The notes below the pieces were generated by a model. It made no database searches and was not told the origin of the DNA. It saw only the letters and a list, made by a program, of their open reading frames with translations. The position numbers were made by a program, and so were the translations under genes. From Oscillochloris sp. ZM17-4 (GTDB lineage: Bacteria; Chloroflexota; Chloroflexia; Chloroflexales; Chloroflexaceae), in assembly GCF_019599295.1 (NCBI RefSeq), contig NZ_JAIEWN010000037.1, forward strand, positions 1-55,205: a stretch of 55,205 nucleotides of DNA. Reading direction: 5' to 3'. Of the stretch, positions 1 to 7,254 are shown one piece after another; within the stretch, counting starts at the first letter, position 1, and each line of letters starts with the position of its first letter.

Positions 1-1848
1 CCGCGCCGCTGCGCACCGCTGGAGCGCCTCGCCCCGCCGTCCCTGCTCGTTCAGGTTCACCGCCAGGCTGTTGAGCAGATCGATGGTGATATAGGGCGAC
101 TGATTCCCGCGCCCCAGCCCGATCGCGGCGCGGTAGGTGTCGCCGGCGGCGCTTGTCTCGCCAGCGAGGCGCTGCGCGTTCCCGAGAGCGAGCATGGCGG
201 CCTGGCAGAACAGGGGGTCCTCGCCGAGCAGCGCGATGGCCTGCGTCGCCAGCGGGATCGCCTCTGGCGAGCCGGCGGCGTTCGCCTCCATGGCCTGAAG
301 GCTCCACATCCGCCCGCGGATGCGCGGGTCGAGCTGCTCCGGCGGCTGCGCGGCGAGCGCGGCGAGCATCCGCGCGCACAGATCGATCTGGCCGGTGGCG
401 TAGGCGACCCATGCGTGCAGGCAGGCCAGCTCGGGCCGCGCGGCCACGAAGGGCTCCGGCAGGGCGGCCAGCCACCCGCCAAGCATCTGAAGCTCGCCGC
501 GCCGCAGCAGATCATCGCCGCCCCGCCCGATCAGCTGGCCCGCCAGCTCACGGTCGTCGGCGAGGATGGCGTGGTGTACGCCATCCTCCCACGCGCCCTG
601 CGCCGCGAACCAGCCGGCTGCGCGGCGGTGCAGCCGCGCCCGCGCCCCCGGCTCGGCATCAAGCTGGGCGCGCAGCGCCTCGGCGAAGAGGTGGTGGTAG
701 CGATACCAGCGCCGCTGCGGGTCGAGCGAGATCAGAAAGAGGTTGGCGCGCTCAAGCTCCTCGAGGATGATCTGGCTGTAGGAGTCGGGGGTCAGGAGTT
801 GGGAGTCGGGAGTCGGGGGCTGCGCCGTATCCGCCCCATCCCGATCATCGGCGCCCAGGAGCAGGGCGTCGCACAGCGGGCCGCAGAGCCGGTCGAGGAT
901 GGCGGTCTGGAGCAGGAACGCCTTATGGTGCGGCGCGAGACCGGCCAGCACCTCATCGGCCAGGTAGTCGATCACATACTGCGAGCTGCTGCCGAAGCGG
1001 CGGACGAAGGCGGCGCACTCCTCGGCACTGCGGTCGCGCAGCGACAGCCCGGCCAGCTGGAGCCCGGCGGCCCAGCCCTCGGTGTGCGCGCCGATGATCT
1101 GGAGCGCCGGCGCGTCCAGCGGGGTCGGCGTCGTCTGCCGAAAGAACGCGGCGATCTCATCGGCGGTGAAGCGCAGGTCGGCGGCGCGCACCTCGGTGAT
1201 CTGGCCGCCGGCCCGCAGGCGGGGCAACGGCAGCGGCGGGTCGGCGCGGGTCACCAGGGCGAGACGCAGCTGCGGCGGCTGGCGATCGACCAGCAGCGCG
1301 ACCGCGTCGTGGATCGCGGGCGTCTCGATCAGGTGGTAGTCGTCGAGAACCAGGAGGACGGGGCGCGCGGCGGCGGCGAGCTCGTTGAGCAGCGGGATGA
1401 CCAGACCCTCCACGGCGGGCAGGGCCGGCCCGCCGAGCAGGCTGGCGGTCGCCGCGCCGAGCCCCGGGTCGGCCCGGCGCAGGGCCGCGAGCAGGGAGGC
1501 GAAGAAGCGCTGCGGGTCGTTGTCGCCCGCGTCGAGGGAGAGCCAGGCGCGGGCGGAAGGCTGAGGGCTGAGGGCTGAGGGCTGAACTTCTGGCACATCA
1601 GCCCTCAGCCTTCCGCCCTCAGCCATTCCGGCGAGCCAGCTTGTCAGCAGCGTCGTCTTGCCGGAGCCGGCCGGGGCCGAGATCAGCAGGAGCCGGTGGC
1701 CCTGGCGCAACCCCGCATCAAGCATGGCGGCGATCCGCGCCCGGGGCACCAGGCCGACGCGCACCGGCGGTGGCGTCAGCTTGGTCATCAGCACGGCGCC
1801 TACGTCGGCGGCAGGTTGTCGGTTCGGCGCGCGCAGTTCGTCGCTCAT
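1..1848 (-). CDS. MalT-like ATP-dependent LuxR-family transcriptional regulator (3' end cut by window edge)
   Basis: The frame is open from an ATG at 1846-1848, preceded by a strong GGGAGGGG ribosome-binding site, to the left window edge (616 codons visible). The N-terminal part has a P-loop, SAPAGSGKTTLL, in the context typical of MalT-type STAND ATPases (LVPRARI...APAGSGKT), then a Walker-B-like LLVLDDYHLI. A sensor segment follows (LVTRADPPLPLPRLRA), then the winged-helix-like LRFTADEIAAFF and WAAGLQLAGLSL motifs. The rest is helical and TPR-like. Family knowledge: such proteins are about 850-900 residues and end in a LuxR-type helix-turn-helix, which would lie outside this window. In-frame heptamer repeats interrupt the protein just after the P-loop (around 1556-1625) and at 780-820. 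The inducing ligand cannot be inferred. Confidence 0.85.
   Translation of the reverse strand, partial: MSDELRAPNRQPAADVGAVLMTKLTPPPVRVGLVPRARIAAMLDAGLRQGHRLLLISAPAGSGKTTLLTSWLAGMAEGGRLRADVPEVQPSALSPQPSARAWLSLDAGDNDPQRFFASLLAALRRADPGLGAATASLLGGPALPAVEGLVIPLLNELAAAARPVLLVLDDYHLIETPAIHDAVALLVDRQPPQLRLALVTRADPPLPLPRLRAGGQITEVRAADLRFTADEIAAFFRQTTPTPLDAPALQIIGAHTEGWAAGLQLAGLSLRDRSAEECAAFVRRFGSSSQYVIDYLADEVLAGLAPHHKAFLLQTAILDRLCGPLCDALLLGADDRDGADTAQPPTPDSQLLTPDSYSQIILEELERANLFLISLDPQRRWYRYHHLFAEALRAQLDAEPGARARLHRRAAGWFAAQGAWEDGVHHAILADDRELAGQLIGRGGDDLLRRGELQMLGGWLAALPEPFVAARPELACLHAWVAYATGQIDLCARMLAALAAQPPEQLDPRIRGRMWSLQAMEANAAGSPEAIPLATQAIALLGEDPLFCQAAMLALGNAQRLAGETSAAGDTYRAAIGLGRGNQSPYITIDLLNSLAVNLNEQGRRGEALQRCAAAR
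780..820. repeat. Heptamer-type repeat (GGGAGTC units) inside the MalT-like gene
   Basis: Degenerate tandem copies of a GGGAGTC-like heptamer, in frame. They add a low-complexity PDSQLLTPDS-type stretch to the MalT-like protein. Confidence 0.7.
1556..1625. repeat. Inverted CCCTCAG heptamer repeat inside the MalT-like gene
   Basis: The left arm is about four GGCTGAG units and the right arm is the complementary CAGCCCTCAGCC with a CTTCCGCC variant. They are separated by about 12 bases, so the element can fold as a hairpin. It is in frame and contributes a SALSPQPSA-like peptide next to the P-loop helix. Confidence 0.8.
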
Positions 1849-2052
1849 CGGCTCCCCTCCCGCCCCTGAGTATACCAGCCCCGCGCAATCGCCCCGCCTG
1901 TCGCCCCTATCCTCGCCTCCACCCTTCCCTACCCCCCAACCTACCTTTCGATAGGCCACATCCGCGCGCCGCAGATGTACAACTGTGCCTGGGAGGAAGC
2001 CGAGCTATTTGATCGGCTGATGGCCGAGACGTATCGCGAAAGGAGCGAGAGC

Positions 2053-2535
2053 ATGATAGATGATAGCGCTATTTCCCGCCGGCGCTGGTCGGTTATCGGC
2101 GCCCTGCTGCCACTGATCGCCGTGATCCTGGTCGCCGCCGTGCGGGCAGGGGAGCGGCGGCTCGATCCAGCGCCGGGACTCCAGCTGGTGGCAACCGTCG
2201 ACCTCGCGGAGGGCCCGTTCGACGAGGTGGTGCTGGCGCATCTGGCGCTGACCGAGACCGTGTCACTCAAGCTGCGGCTCGCCCTCCGCCAGATCGACAC
2301 CCCATCCCTCGAACTCAGCCTGCAGAGCGAGGCAGGTGTCCGCCGCGCCGTCATGCGGGCCGAGGGCCTGCGCACCAGCAAGGATGGCGGCGCCGACTGG
2401 GAGGAGGTGCTGCCCCCGGGCGACTACCGCCTGGTGCTCAGCGCCGCGCAGAGCCCCGGCACGTTGGCGGTCTACGCCTCTAGCGTCGCCACCGCCCCAA
2501 ACGCGCTCAAGATCGCGGTGCCGGGCAGCCGCTGA
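2053..2535 (+). CDS. Hypothetical single-pass membrane protein
   Basis: The start is the ATG at 2053, preceded by GAAAGGAGCGAGAGC, a good ribosome-binding site; the frame also extends upstream to 1975 without one. The 160-residue product has a short charged N-terminus, one hydrophobic segment (about residues 13-32, IGALLPLIAVILVAAV) and a soluble part rich in beta-prone residues. That topology fits an anchored extracytoplasmic domain. I do not recognise the family. It is followed directly by a CPBP-protease-like remnant in another frame, so the two may be the halves of a rearranged gene. The region from 1849 to 2052 is the divergent spacer towards the MalT-like regulator. Confidence 0.6.
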   Translation: MIDDSAISRRRWSVIGALLPLIAVILVAAVRAGERRLDPAPGLQLVATVDLAEGPFDEVVLAHLALTETVSLKLRLALRQIDTPSLELSLQSEAGVRRAVMRAEGLRTSKDGGADWEEVLPPGDYRLVLSAAQSPGTLAVYASSVATAPNALKIAVPGSR

Positions 2536-2897
2536 TCCTCGCCGAGGGCCAGTACGCCAATGAGCTCTGGCAGCAGAATATCTGGTTCGCCCTGAACTAC
2601 GTTGTCGCCTTCATCCCGCTGGGCGTGATCGTCAGCTGGATCTGCATCAAGAGCGGCAAGAGCATCCTGGCGGCGGTGCTCGTTCACTTCCTGATCAATA
2701 TCGCCCAGGAGACGTTCGCGGTTGCCCAGACAACCAAATGCATCCAGACGCTGGTACTCGCGGTTGTCGCCATTGGCATCGTCGCCTACGATAACGAGCT
2801 CTTCCGCTCAAAAGCGCACCTTAACATGCGTGACCGGATCGAGCGCGCCCTGCGCCAGGGCTTCCGCCTGCTCAACCGCCTGATGGTGCTGCTCTGA
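2536..2897 (+). pseudogene. CPBP (CAAX-type) intramembrane protease C-terminal remnant
   Basis: The open frame runs from an in-frame TAG at 2481-2483 to the stop at 2895-2897. The recognisable part begins around 2535. It contains LNYVVAFIPLGVIVSWI followed by GKSILAAVLVHFLINIAQE, which matches the last conserved helices of CPBP proteases (a His/Asn pair in a 'S-I-x-A-x-x-x-H-x-x-x-N' pattern). The glutamate-rich first motif (EExxxR) of the family is absent and no good start precedes it; a GTG at 2625 would give only 90 residues. Hence a 5'-truncated copy. Family assignment is moderately sure; the remnant status is inferred from the missing first motif. Confidence 0.55.
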
Positions 2898-2939
2898 TCG
2901 ACACATCCCAGCAATCCCGATCACATCAATTCTGAGGTC

Positions 2940-3536
2940 ATGAGCAAACTTCACCATACGACCACTACGCCATCGCATGCGCCCACTGGGATGACCATTG
3001 ACGCAGCCCAGCGTGAAATGCGCACGGCCTTCCTGGGCGGCTTCGGTGGTCAGCTCGTCGCCGGGCTGATCTGGCTGGCCGCCGCAGCCCTGGGGCGTTG
3101 GTTCGCCCCGATCTACGGCATGGCGGCGCTCTTCTTCGGGAGCATGGCGATCTTCCCGCTGACCCAACTCGTCGTCCGGCTGCTGGGTCGTCCTGGTGCG
3201 GTACGCCCGACGAATGGGCTCTGGGGTCTCGGGACCCAGACGGCCTTCACCGTGCCGCCGAGCTTCCTGCTCGTCGGCGCGGCCACGCTTTCCCAGACGC
3301 ACTGGTTCTTCCCGGCAGCGATGATCGTGGTCGGCGTCCACTACCTGCCCTTCATCACGCTCTACGGCATGCGCATGTTCGGGGCACTCGCCATTGTGCT
3401 GGTCGTGGCGGGGGCCGGGCTGGGGGTCTACGGGCCGCCGCTGTTCAGTCTGGGCGGCTGGGTGACGGGTGTGGTGCTGCTCGGCTTCGCCTTCCTGGGT
3501 CGTCACCTCGTCCTGCAGGAAGAGCGGCAGGAGTGA
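2940..3536 (+). CDS. DUF7010-like multi-pass membrane protein
   Basis: A 198-residue protein with five or six hydrophobic helices (for example GGQLVAGLIWLAAAALG, LFFGSMAIFPLTQLVV, AIVLVVAGAGLGVYG) and a short polar N-terminus containing the AQREMRTAFLGGF motif that I associate with DUF7010 family membrane proteins. The start ATG follows CTGAGGTC. No catalytic residues stand out and the function is unknown. It converges with the minus-strand gene ending at 3673. Confidence 0.7.
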   Translation: MSKLHHTTTTPSHAPTGMTIDAAQREMRTAFLGGFGGQLVAGLIWLAAAALGRWFAPIYGMAALFFGSMAIFPLTQLVVRLLGRPGAVRPTNGLWGLGTQTAFTVPPSFLLVGAATLSQTHWFFPAAMIVVGVHYLPFITLYGMRMFGALAIVLVVAGAGLGVYGPPLFSLGGWVTGVVLLGFAFLGRHLVLQEERQE

Positions 3537-3610
3537 TACGGTTGGGGCGTGCCAAATCGCCGGCACGCGGGTCGTGCAAAAACCACCTATATCAGGAACC
3601 CGTAGCCGCC

Positions 3611-3630
3611 TCGGCCATCAGAAAGGCCGG
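3611..3630. terminator. Possible weak hairpin between convergent genes
   Basis: TCGGCC and GGCCGG arms (one imperfect pair) flank an 8-base loop between the convergent genes ending at 3536 (+) and 3673 (-). No T-run follows on either strand, so the terminator role is uncertain. Confidence 0.3.
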
Positions 3631-3672
3631 AGCGAAGATCCGCCCCGGCCCCCCCTGCGCACCGCTCGACAC

Positions 3673-4095
3673 TCACCCCTCAAACGTCGCGCCGGCCTCC
3701 TCGCCCAGCGGGCGCCGCGTGCGCGGGTCGGCCACCGCGCGCAAATCCTCCGCGCTCATCCGCCGCCAGATGAACCGCGTCGCCTCAAACTCCACCGCCC
3801 ACCCGAGGTAGCGCCGCCGCTCGCCCGCGCTCACCCACTCCAGCAGCAGCGTGGCCTGCGGTCGAGCTCGGGAGGGGATGACGCTGGCCAGCAGATCCAG
3901 CCCGCCCGGCGACGGCCGCCCGCCGACCAGCAGCCCCAGGTGGTCGGCACCGCCCAGCCCCACCACCAGCGCCATCGCCCGCCCGCAGCCCTCCGGCGGC
4001 CGCCCCAGCTCGCTCGCCAGCTCCGCGATCAGATCCGCCACGCCGCCACGCCCGCCCTCGCTCATCGCCGCGCCCCCGCTGTTCGACTTCTCCAT
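3673..4095 (-). CDS. Hypothetical protein (140 aa)
   Basis: I chose the ATG at 4093-4095, because the upstream extension to 4257 runs through the palindromic region and has skewed composition. The product is a small alpha/beta-looking protein without signal peptide or membrane helix. It has a glycine-rich middle (VVGLGGADHLGLLVGG) and a C-terminal FEATRFIWRRMSAEDLRAV stretch. I do not recognise it. An extended inverted repeat lies about 120-160 bases upstream and could control it. Confidence 0.55.
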   Translation of the reverse strand: MEKSNSGGAAMSEGGRGGVADLIAELASELGRPPEGCGRAMALVVGLGGADHLGLLVGGRPSPGGLDLLASVIPSRARPQATLLLEWVSAGERRRYLGWAVEFEATRFIWRRMSAEDLRAVADPRTRRPLGEEAGATFEG

Positions 4096-4218
4096 GGGGC
4101 CATCGTACCACGGGCGGCGGGGCGCGGTGTGAGCGCCGCCCCCCTCGTCGCCCCATGTGTGACGCCGTTTGTGCGGCGGGTCGTTCGGGCGCTGCGCTGC
4201 GGCGCAGGGCTCGATAAA

Positions 4219-4258
4219 GCGGCGTATGTGGAACATAGCCGCAGATGTGTTCCACATA
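4219..4258. promoter_or_regulatory. Overlapping inverted repeats upstream of the 140-aa gene
   Basis: TATGTGGAACA (4225-4235) and TGTTCCACATA (4248-4258) form a perfect 11-base inverted repeat with a 12-base spacer. A second, overlapping stem (GCGGC...TATG with CATA..GCCGC, about 4219-4242) would exclude it. The arrangement fits an operator or an attenuator-like pair. It lies between two minus-strand genes, in the leader of the one ending at 3673. Confidence 0.5.
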
Positions 4259-4367
4259 ACTATGAGCTCGACATAATGAATGCCCCGCGATTCGTGTCTC
4301 CAGCCGCACGGAGGGTTAGCTCCAGGCCGGCGTGGGATCGCGTGGTGTTCACTTGGTTGCCTTGCTC

Positions 4368-5009
4368 CTACATGTTCATGTCCCCGGTCACGTCGATCTC
4401 GCCGCCATACCCGTCGGCCACGCGGGCCGCGCAGCCGACATCGGTTGGCATGAAGATGTAGCGGTAGGCGCCGGGCACCGCCCGATCCCAGCCCCAGCCG
4501 AGCAGCTCCCTGAGCGCCTCCCCGGCCAGGCCGAAGCGCCAGGGCTGATCGGGCTCATCGGGCATCTCGTCGAGGATCCCGCGCGAGTCGCGGATGCTGA
4601 GTGGCTCATCGAGGATCGCGATGGGGTCGATGGCGATCGCGAACGGGGCGGTGACGGTCGGGATTACCATCTGGTCGGGCGGGAGCGAGAGGATGAACAG
4701 GGACGGTGCCTCCACGGTGAGGGTGCAGCCGCCGCGGTGAGGGCGGAAGATGAAGGGAAACCCGCCGCCGATGGTCCCGTAGCGCGGCCGCGCCACGCCC
4801 AGCTCGGGCAGCGTCTCGATGCGGCGCATCCCCCACTCTCCGTCGCCCATGCGGACAACCCAGGCCCATCCCTGCCGCTCGATAAAGCCGCGCAGGTAGT
4901 CCAGATCGGCGGAGGCCCGCCATGTGCGGTAGGCCGCCACGGCGGGGGCGGGGATGGTGAACAGGATGGCCCCTGTCGTCGGCGTAGGGGCACGATCATC
5001 GTGTAGCAT
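4368..5009 (-). CDS. Hypothetical protein (213 aa)
   Basis: The start ATG at 5009 is preceded by GAGGAGAACCACCA, a clear ribosome-binding site. The product lacks a signal peptide and membrane helices. It has alternating hydrophobic segments (FPFIFRPHRGG, LFILSLPPDQMV, PFAIAIDPIAIL) and a C-terminal YRYIFMPTDVGCAARVADG. I do not recognise a family. The gene starts 57 bases after the secreted-protein gene stops on the same strand, so co-transcription is possible. Confidence 0.65.
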   Translation of the reverse strand: MLHDDRAPTPTTGAILFTIPAPAVAAYRTWRASADLDYLRGFIERQGWAWVVRMGDGEWGMRRIETLPELGVARPRYGTIGGGFPFIFRPHRGGCTLTVEAPSLFILSLPPDQMVIPTVTAPFAIAIDPIAILDEPLSIRDSRGILDEMPDEPDQPWRFGLAGEALRELLGWGWDRAVPGAYRYIFMPTDVGCAARVADGYGGEIDVTGDMNM

Positions 5010-5066
5010 TGGTGGTTCTCCTCAGCGAACCGGCCTGATCGACCCTGAGGTAGAGGCGTGCTATGC

Positions 5067-7037
5067 TCACCTGCGCAGCGCTGGCATATACACCGAATAG
5101 AGTATCGTGGAGGGCTGCGCGGCAATGTAGCCCGCTAACCACTCGAATGTTTTGCCGCCACAGCTCGCATCAAGCGACATGAAATGATTTGTCGCTGGCG
5201 CATCGAAACAGCGATAGATGGGTCGTGCGCCGGAAAACGGTACCGAGGAGAGATAGCCCATCAGCCCCAGGCTTTGATTCTGGTCACATGTTGCATCGCC
5301 GGGAACAAGCATATGGTCATCCCAGAAGTCGATGTAGCAGTCATAGACGGGAACGCTATTTGGTTGCTGCTCGGCAAAGAGATACCCCAAACGTGACTGG
5401 AACGCATATGCTGGGGGCGTGTTCGCGGTCGTTGCCCAGGTGTCTTGCTGGCCTATATGATCGTAGGTCGAGAGAGCCACAAACTGGTTGTGCGGCAACG
5501 GGGGCATGGTCGCAAGGTAGCCCATGGGCCACTCGGTCTGCTTGCCCGCGCAGGCGGGATCGGTTGAGATAAAGTGATTGGTGATCGCGGCATCCCAGCA
5601 GCGATAGACCTGGATCGAGTTCGTGAAGGGCACGGTCGAGATCCACCCGATCTGCCGCAGGTAGCTGACGTTCCCTCCCGCGCAGGTGCTGTCGTTTGGC
5701 ACGAGCATGTGATCATGCCAGGATTCGATATAGCAATCGTAGACGGCTATCGAGTTCGCCACCTGGTCGGTGAAGAGATACCCGATGGTTTCTTGCACCT
5801 GGTACCCCGGATCGGTGGTGGTCGTCGTAAACCATGTGTCGTCGAGGTTCTGATACTTTGAGAGCGCAATCCGAGGGACGAGATCCACCGGCGCGGATGA
5901 GGCGGTGGGTGTGACGCGAATCTTGCGCCGGATAAGGTAGCGTTGGTCAAAGCCCTCCCCTGGGTTAATCGCCATCGCGTAGAGCCAGAACACATCGCCA
6001 ACGGTATTGCTATCGCCGTAGGTCGATACGAAGCTCGGATACGCGATGAGATCGTGCGGGTCGCCTGGCCTCGTCCATCCCCCCTCATACGAAAGCAGCA
6101 CATAGGGCTGGCCGGTCACCGGGTTTATGCGGGTCGTCCAGTCGCTGAGGCCGTCGGATGAGGCAGATAGCCCGAAGCCCTTCTGCCGATTGGCGACAGG
6201 GTCCCAGACGCCGCTGAAGCCGATATAGGTGTTGAGGGATGTGTTGTAGGAAACCCACGATGTGGACAGGTTCGTCCAGGAGGCAATTGGTGACGACTCG
6301 CCGCCAAGGCCGGCCTGGGTAAAGGCTCCGTTGTTGTATTTTTGCCAGGTGCCTGGTACGCCTTTGTCCGCAACAGACGAGCGCGCCACCCCTATTTGCC
6401 AGCTAGGTTGATGCGTGGAGAGGAAATAGAGGTAGAGGTAATCGCCAATCTGGATGACGTGCTGATCGCCTTCGTCGTCTGCGTTGGGGTCGGTATAGGT
6501 GGCCGGGGATGTGATGACCTGATTGTTCGGGTAGTTGGGCTTGAGGAAGGTCTGTCCACCATCGTAGGACTCCGCATACGCAACGGACTTATGGGTTTCC
6601 GGGTAGTTGCACGCCGTTTCTGCGTGATACCAGCCACGAATCAGCGCACCATCCTGCCAGACGCTGTTGAGCCAGGCACCACACGAGTCGAAGGTCATCC
6701 CCGTCCCCCCCTCGATGACGTTGCCGCTCATTGGGCGCAGTGTCTCTAATGAGCCACCGGTATAGCCCACGGTCGCTGCATTGCCTACGTATGCATGGAG
6801 TGCGGTATCGCCCATCAGCGTGGAGAAGGGGTTGTCGGTCGTGTCATCTGGCCCACGGATGACCTCGACTGGGCCGATCTGGATGCTAAGGTTGGGCGTG
6901 GCGTCCGTCGTGTGGATGTCTGCCCGCGCTGAGGTGCTTATGAGCAGCAAGGTCAAGACGCACAAGAGTGCAACGGGACGAAACAGAGCAGTCTGCGGAT
7001 CGTGCCTCCAGCGTCGTGGTTGTGTGGTTGCCTGCAT
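5067..7037 (-). CDS. Secreted protein: beta-propeller-like domain plus DUF5648-like repeats
   Basis: The 656-residue product starts with a signal peptide (basic n-region, hydrophobic LFRPVALLCVLTLLLIS, cleavage near SARA). Residues of about 60-370 contain short beta-motifs with SYDGGQTF- and SSDGLSDW-like turns, as in sialidase or glycosidase-like propellers. The C-terminal part has two long repeats, each made of two half-modules (AVYDCY..., QVYRCW...NHFISTD...GYL, PVYDCY..., PIYRCF...NHFMSLD...GYI). These resemble DUF5648 modules ('Y-R-x-x...H-F-x-T-x...G-Y'). The role is extracellular, perhaps carbohydrate or surface binding, which is an inference. No catalytic dyad could be assigned. Confidence 0.7.
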   Translation of the reverse strand: MQATTQPRRWRHDPQTALFRPVALLCVLTLLLISTSARADIHTTDATPNLSIQIGPVEVIRGPDDTTDNPFSTLMGDTALHAYVGNAATVGYTGGSLETLRPMSGNVIEGGTGMTFDSCGAWLNSVWQDGALIRGWYHAETACNYPETHKSVAYAESYDGGQTFLKPNYPNNQVITSPATYTDPNADDEGDQHVIQIGDYLYLYFLSTHQPSWQIGVARSSVADKGVPGTWQKYNNGAFTQAGLGGESSPIASWTNLSTSWVSYNTSLNTYIGFSGVWDPVANRQKGFGLSASSDGLSDWTTRINPVTGQPYVLLSYEGGWTRPGDPHDLIAYPSFVSTYGDSNTVGDVFWLYAMAINPGEGFDQRYLIRRKIRVTPTASSAPVDLVPRIALSKYQNLDDTWFTTTTTDPGYQVQETIGYLFTDQVANSIAVYDCYIESWHDHMLVPNDSTCAGGNVSYLRQIGWISTVPFTNSIQVYRCWDAAITNHFISTDPACAGKQTEWPMGYLATMPPLPHNQFVALSTYDHIGQQDTWATTANTPPAYAFQSRLGYLFAEQQPNSVPVYDCYIDFWDDHMLVPGDATCDQNQSLGLMGYLSSVPFSGARPIYRCFDAPATNHFMSLDASCGGKTFEWLAGYIAAQPSTILYSVYMPALRR

Positions 7038-7238
7038 CGCTGTACCAACCTGTGTTCATCGGCTGCGAGGTGCGCAGCCTCTCGGCAAGCTGCGTAGCCT
7101 GCTCCCCTTCCGCGTAGGTATCACACCGGCAGCCTACGCCCTGCCGTCTCGTCCAGCATCCCCCGCTCCACAAACTTCTCTCCTGCTCTGCTGCGGTTTT
7201 TGGGGCGGTTCTGCTCCCCTCAGTGTAGCCCCGTGCCG

Positions 7239-7254
7239 GCGCGCACATGCGCGC
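7239..7254. repeat. Perfect 16-base palindrome after the dual-nuclease gene stop
   Basis: GCGCGCA and TGCGCGC arms with a 2-base centre overlap the stop codon of the gene ending at 7254. It could act as a 3' RNA hairpin. No T-run follows. The rest of the 7038-7253 spacer shows no recognisable gene. Confidence 0.4.

Noticed and set aside
7038-7253. Possible RNA gene or riboswitch in the spacer before the secreted-protein gene
   Set aside because: Apart from the 16-base palindrome at its left edge, no conserved structural class was recognised.
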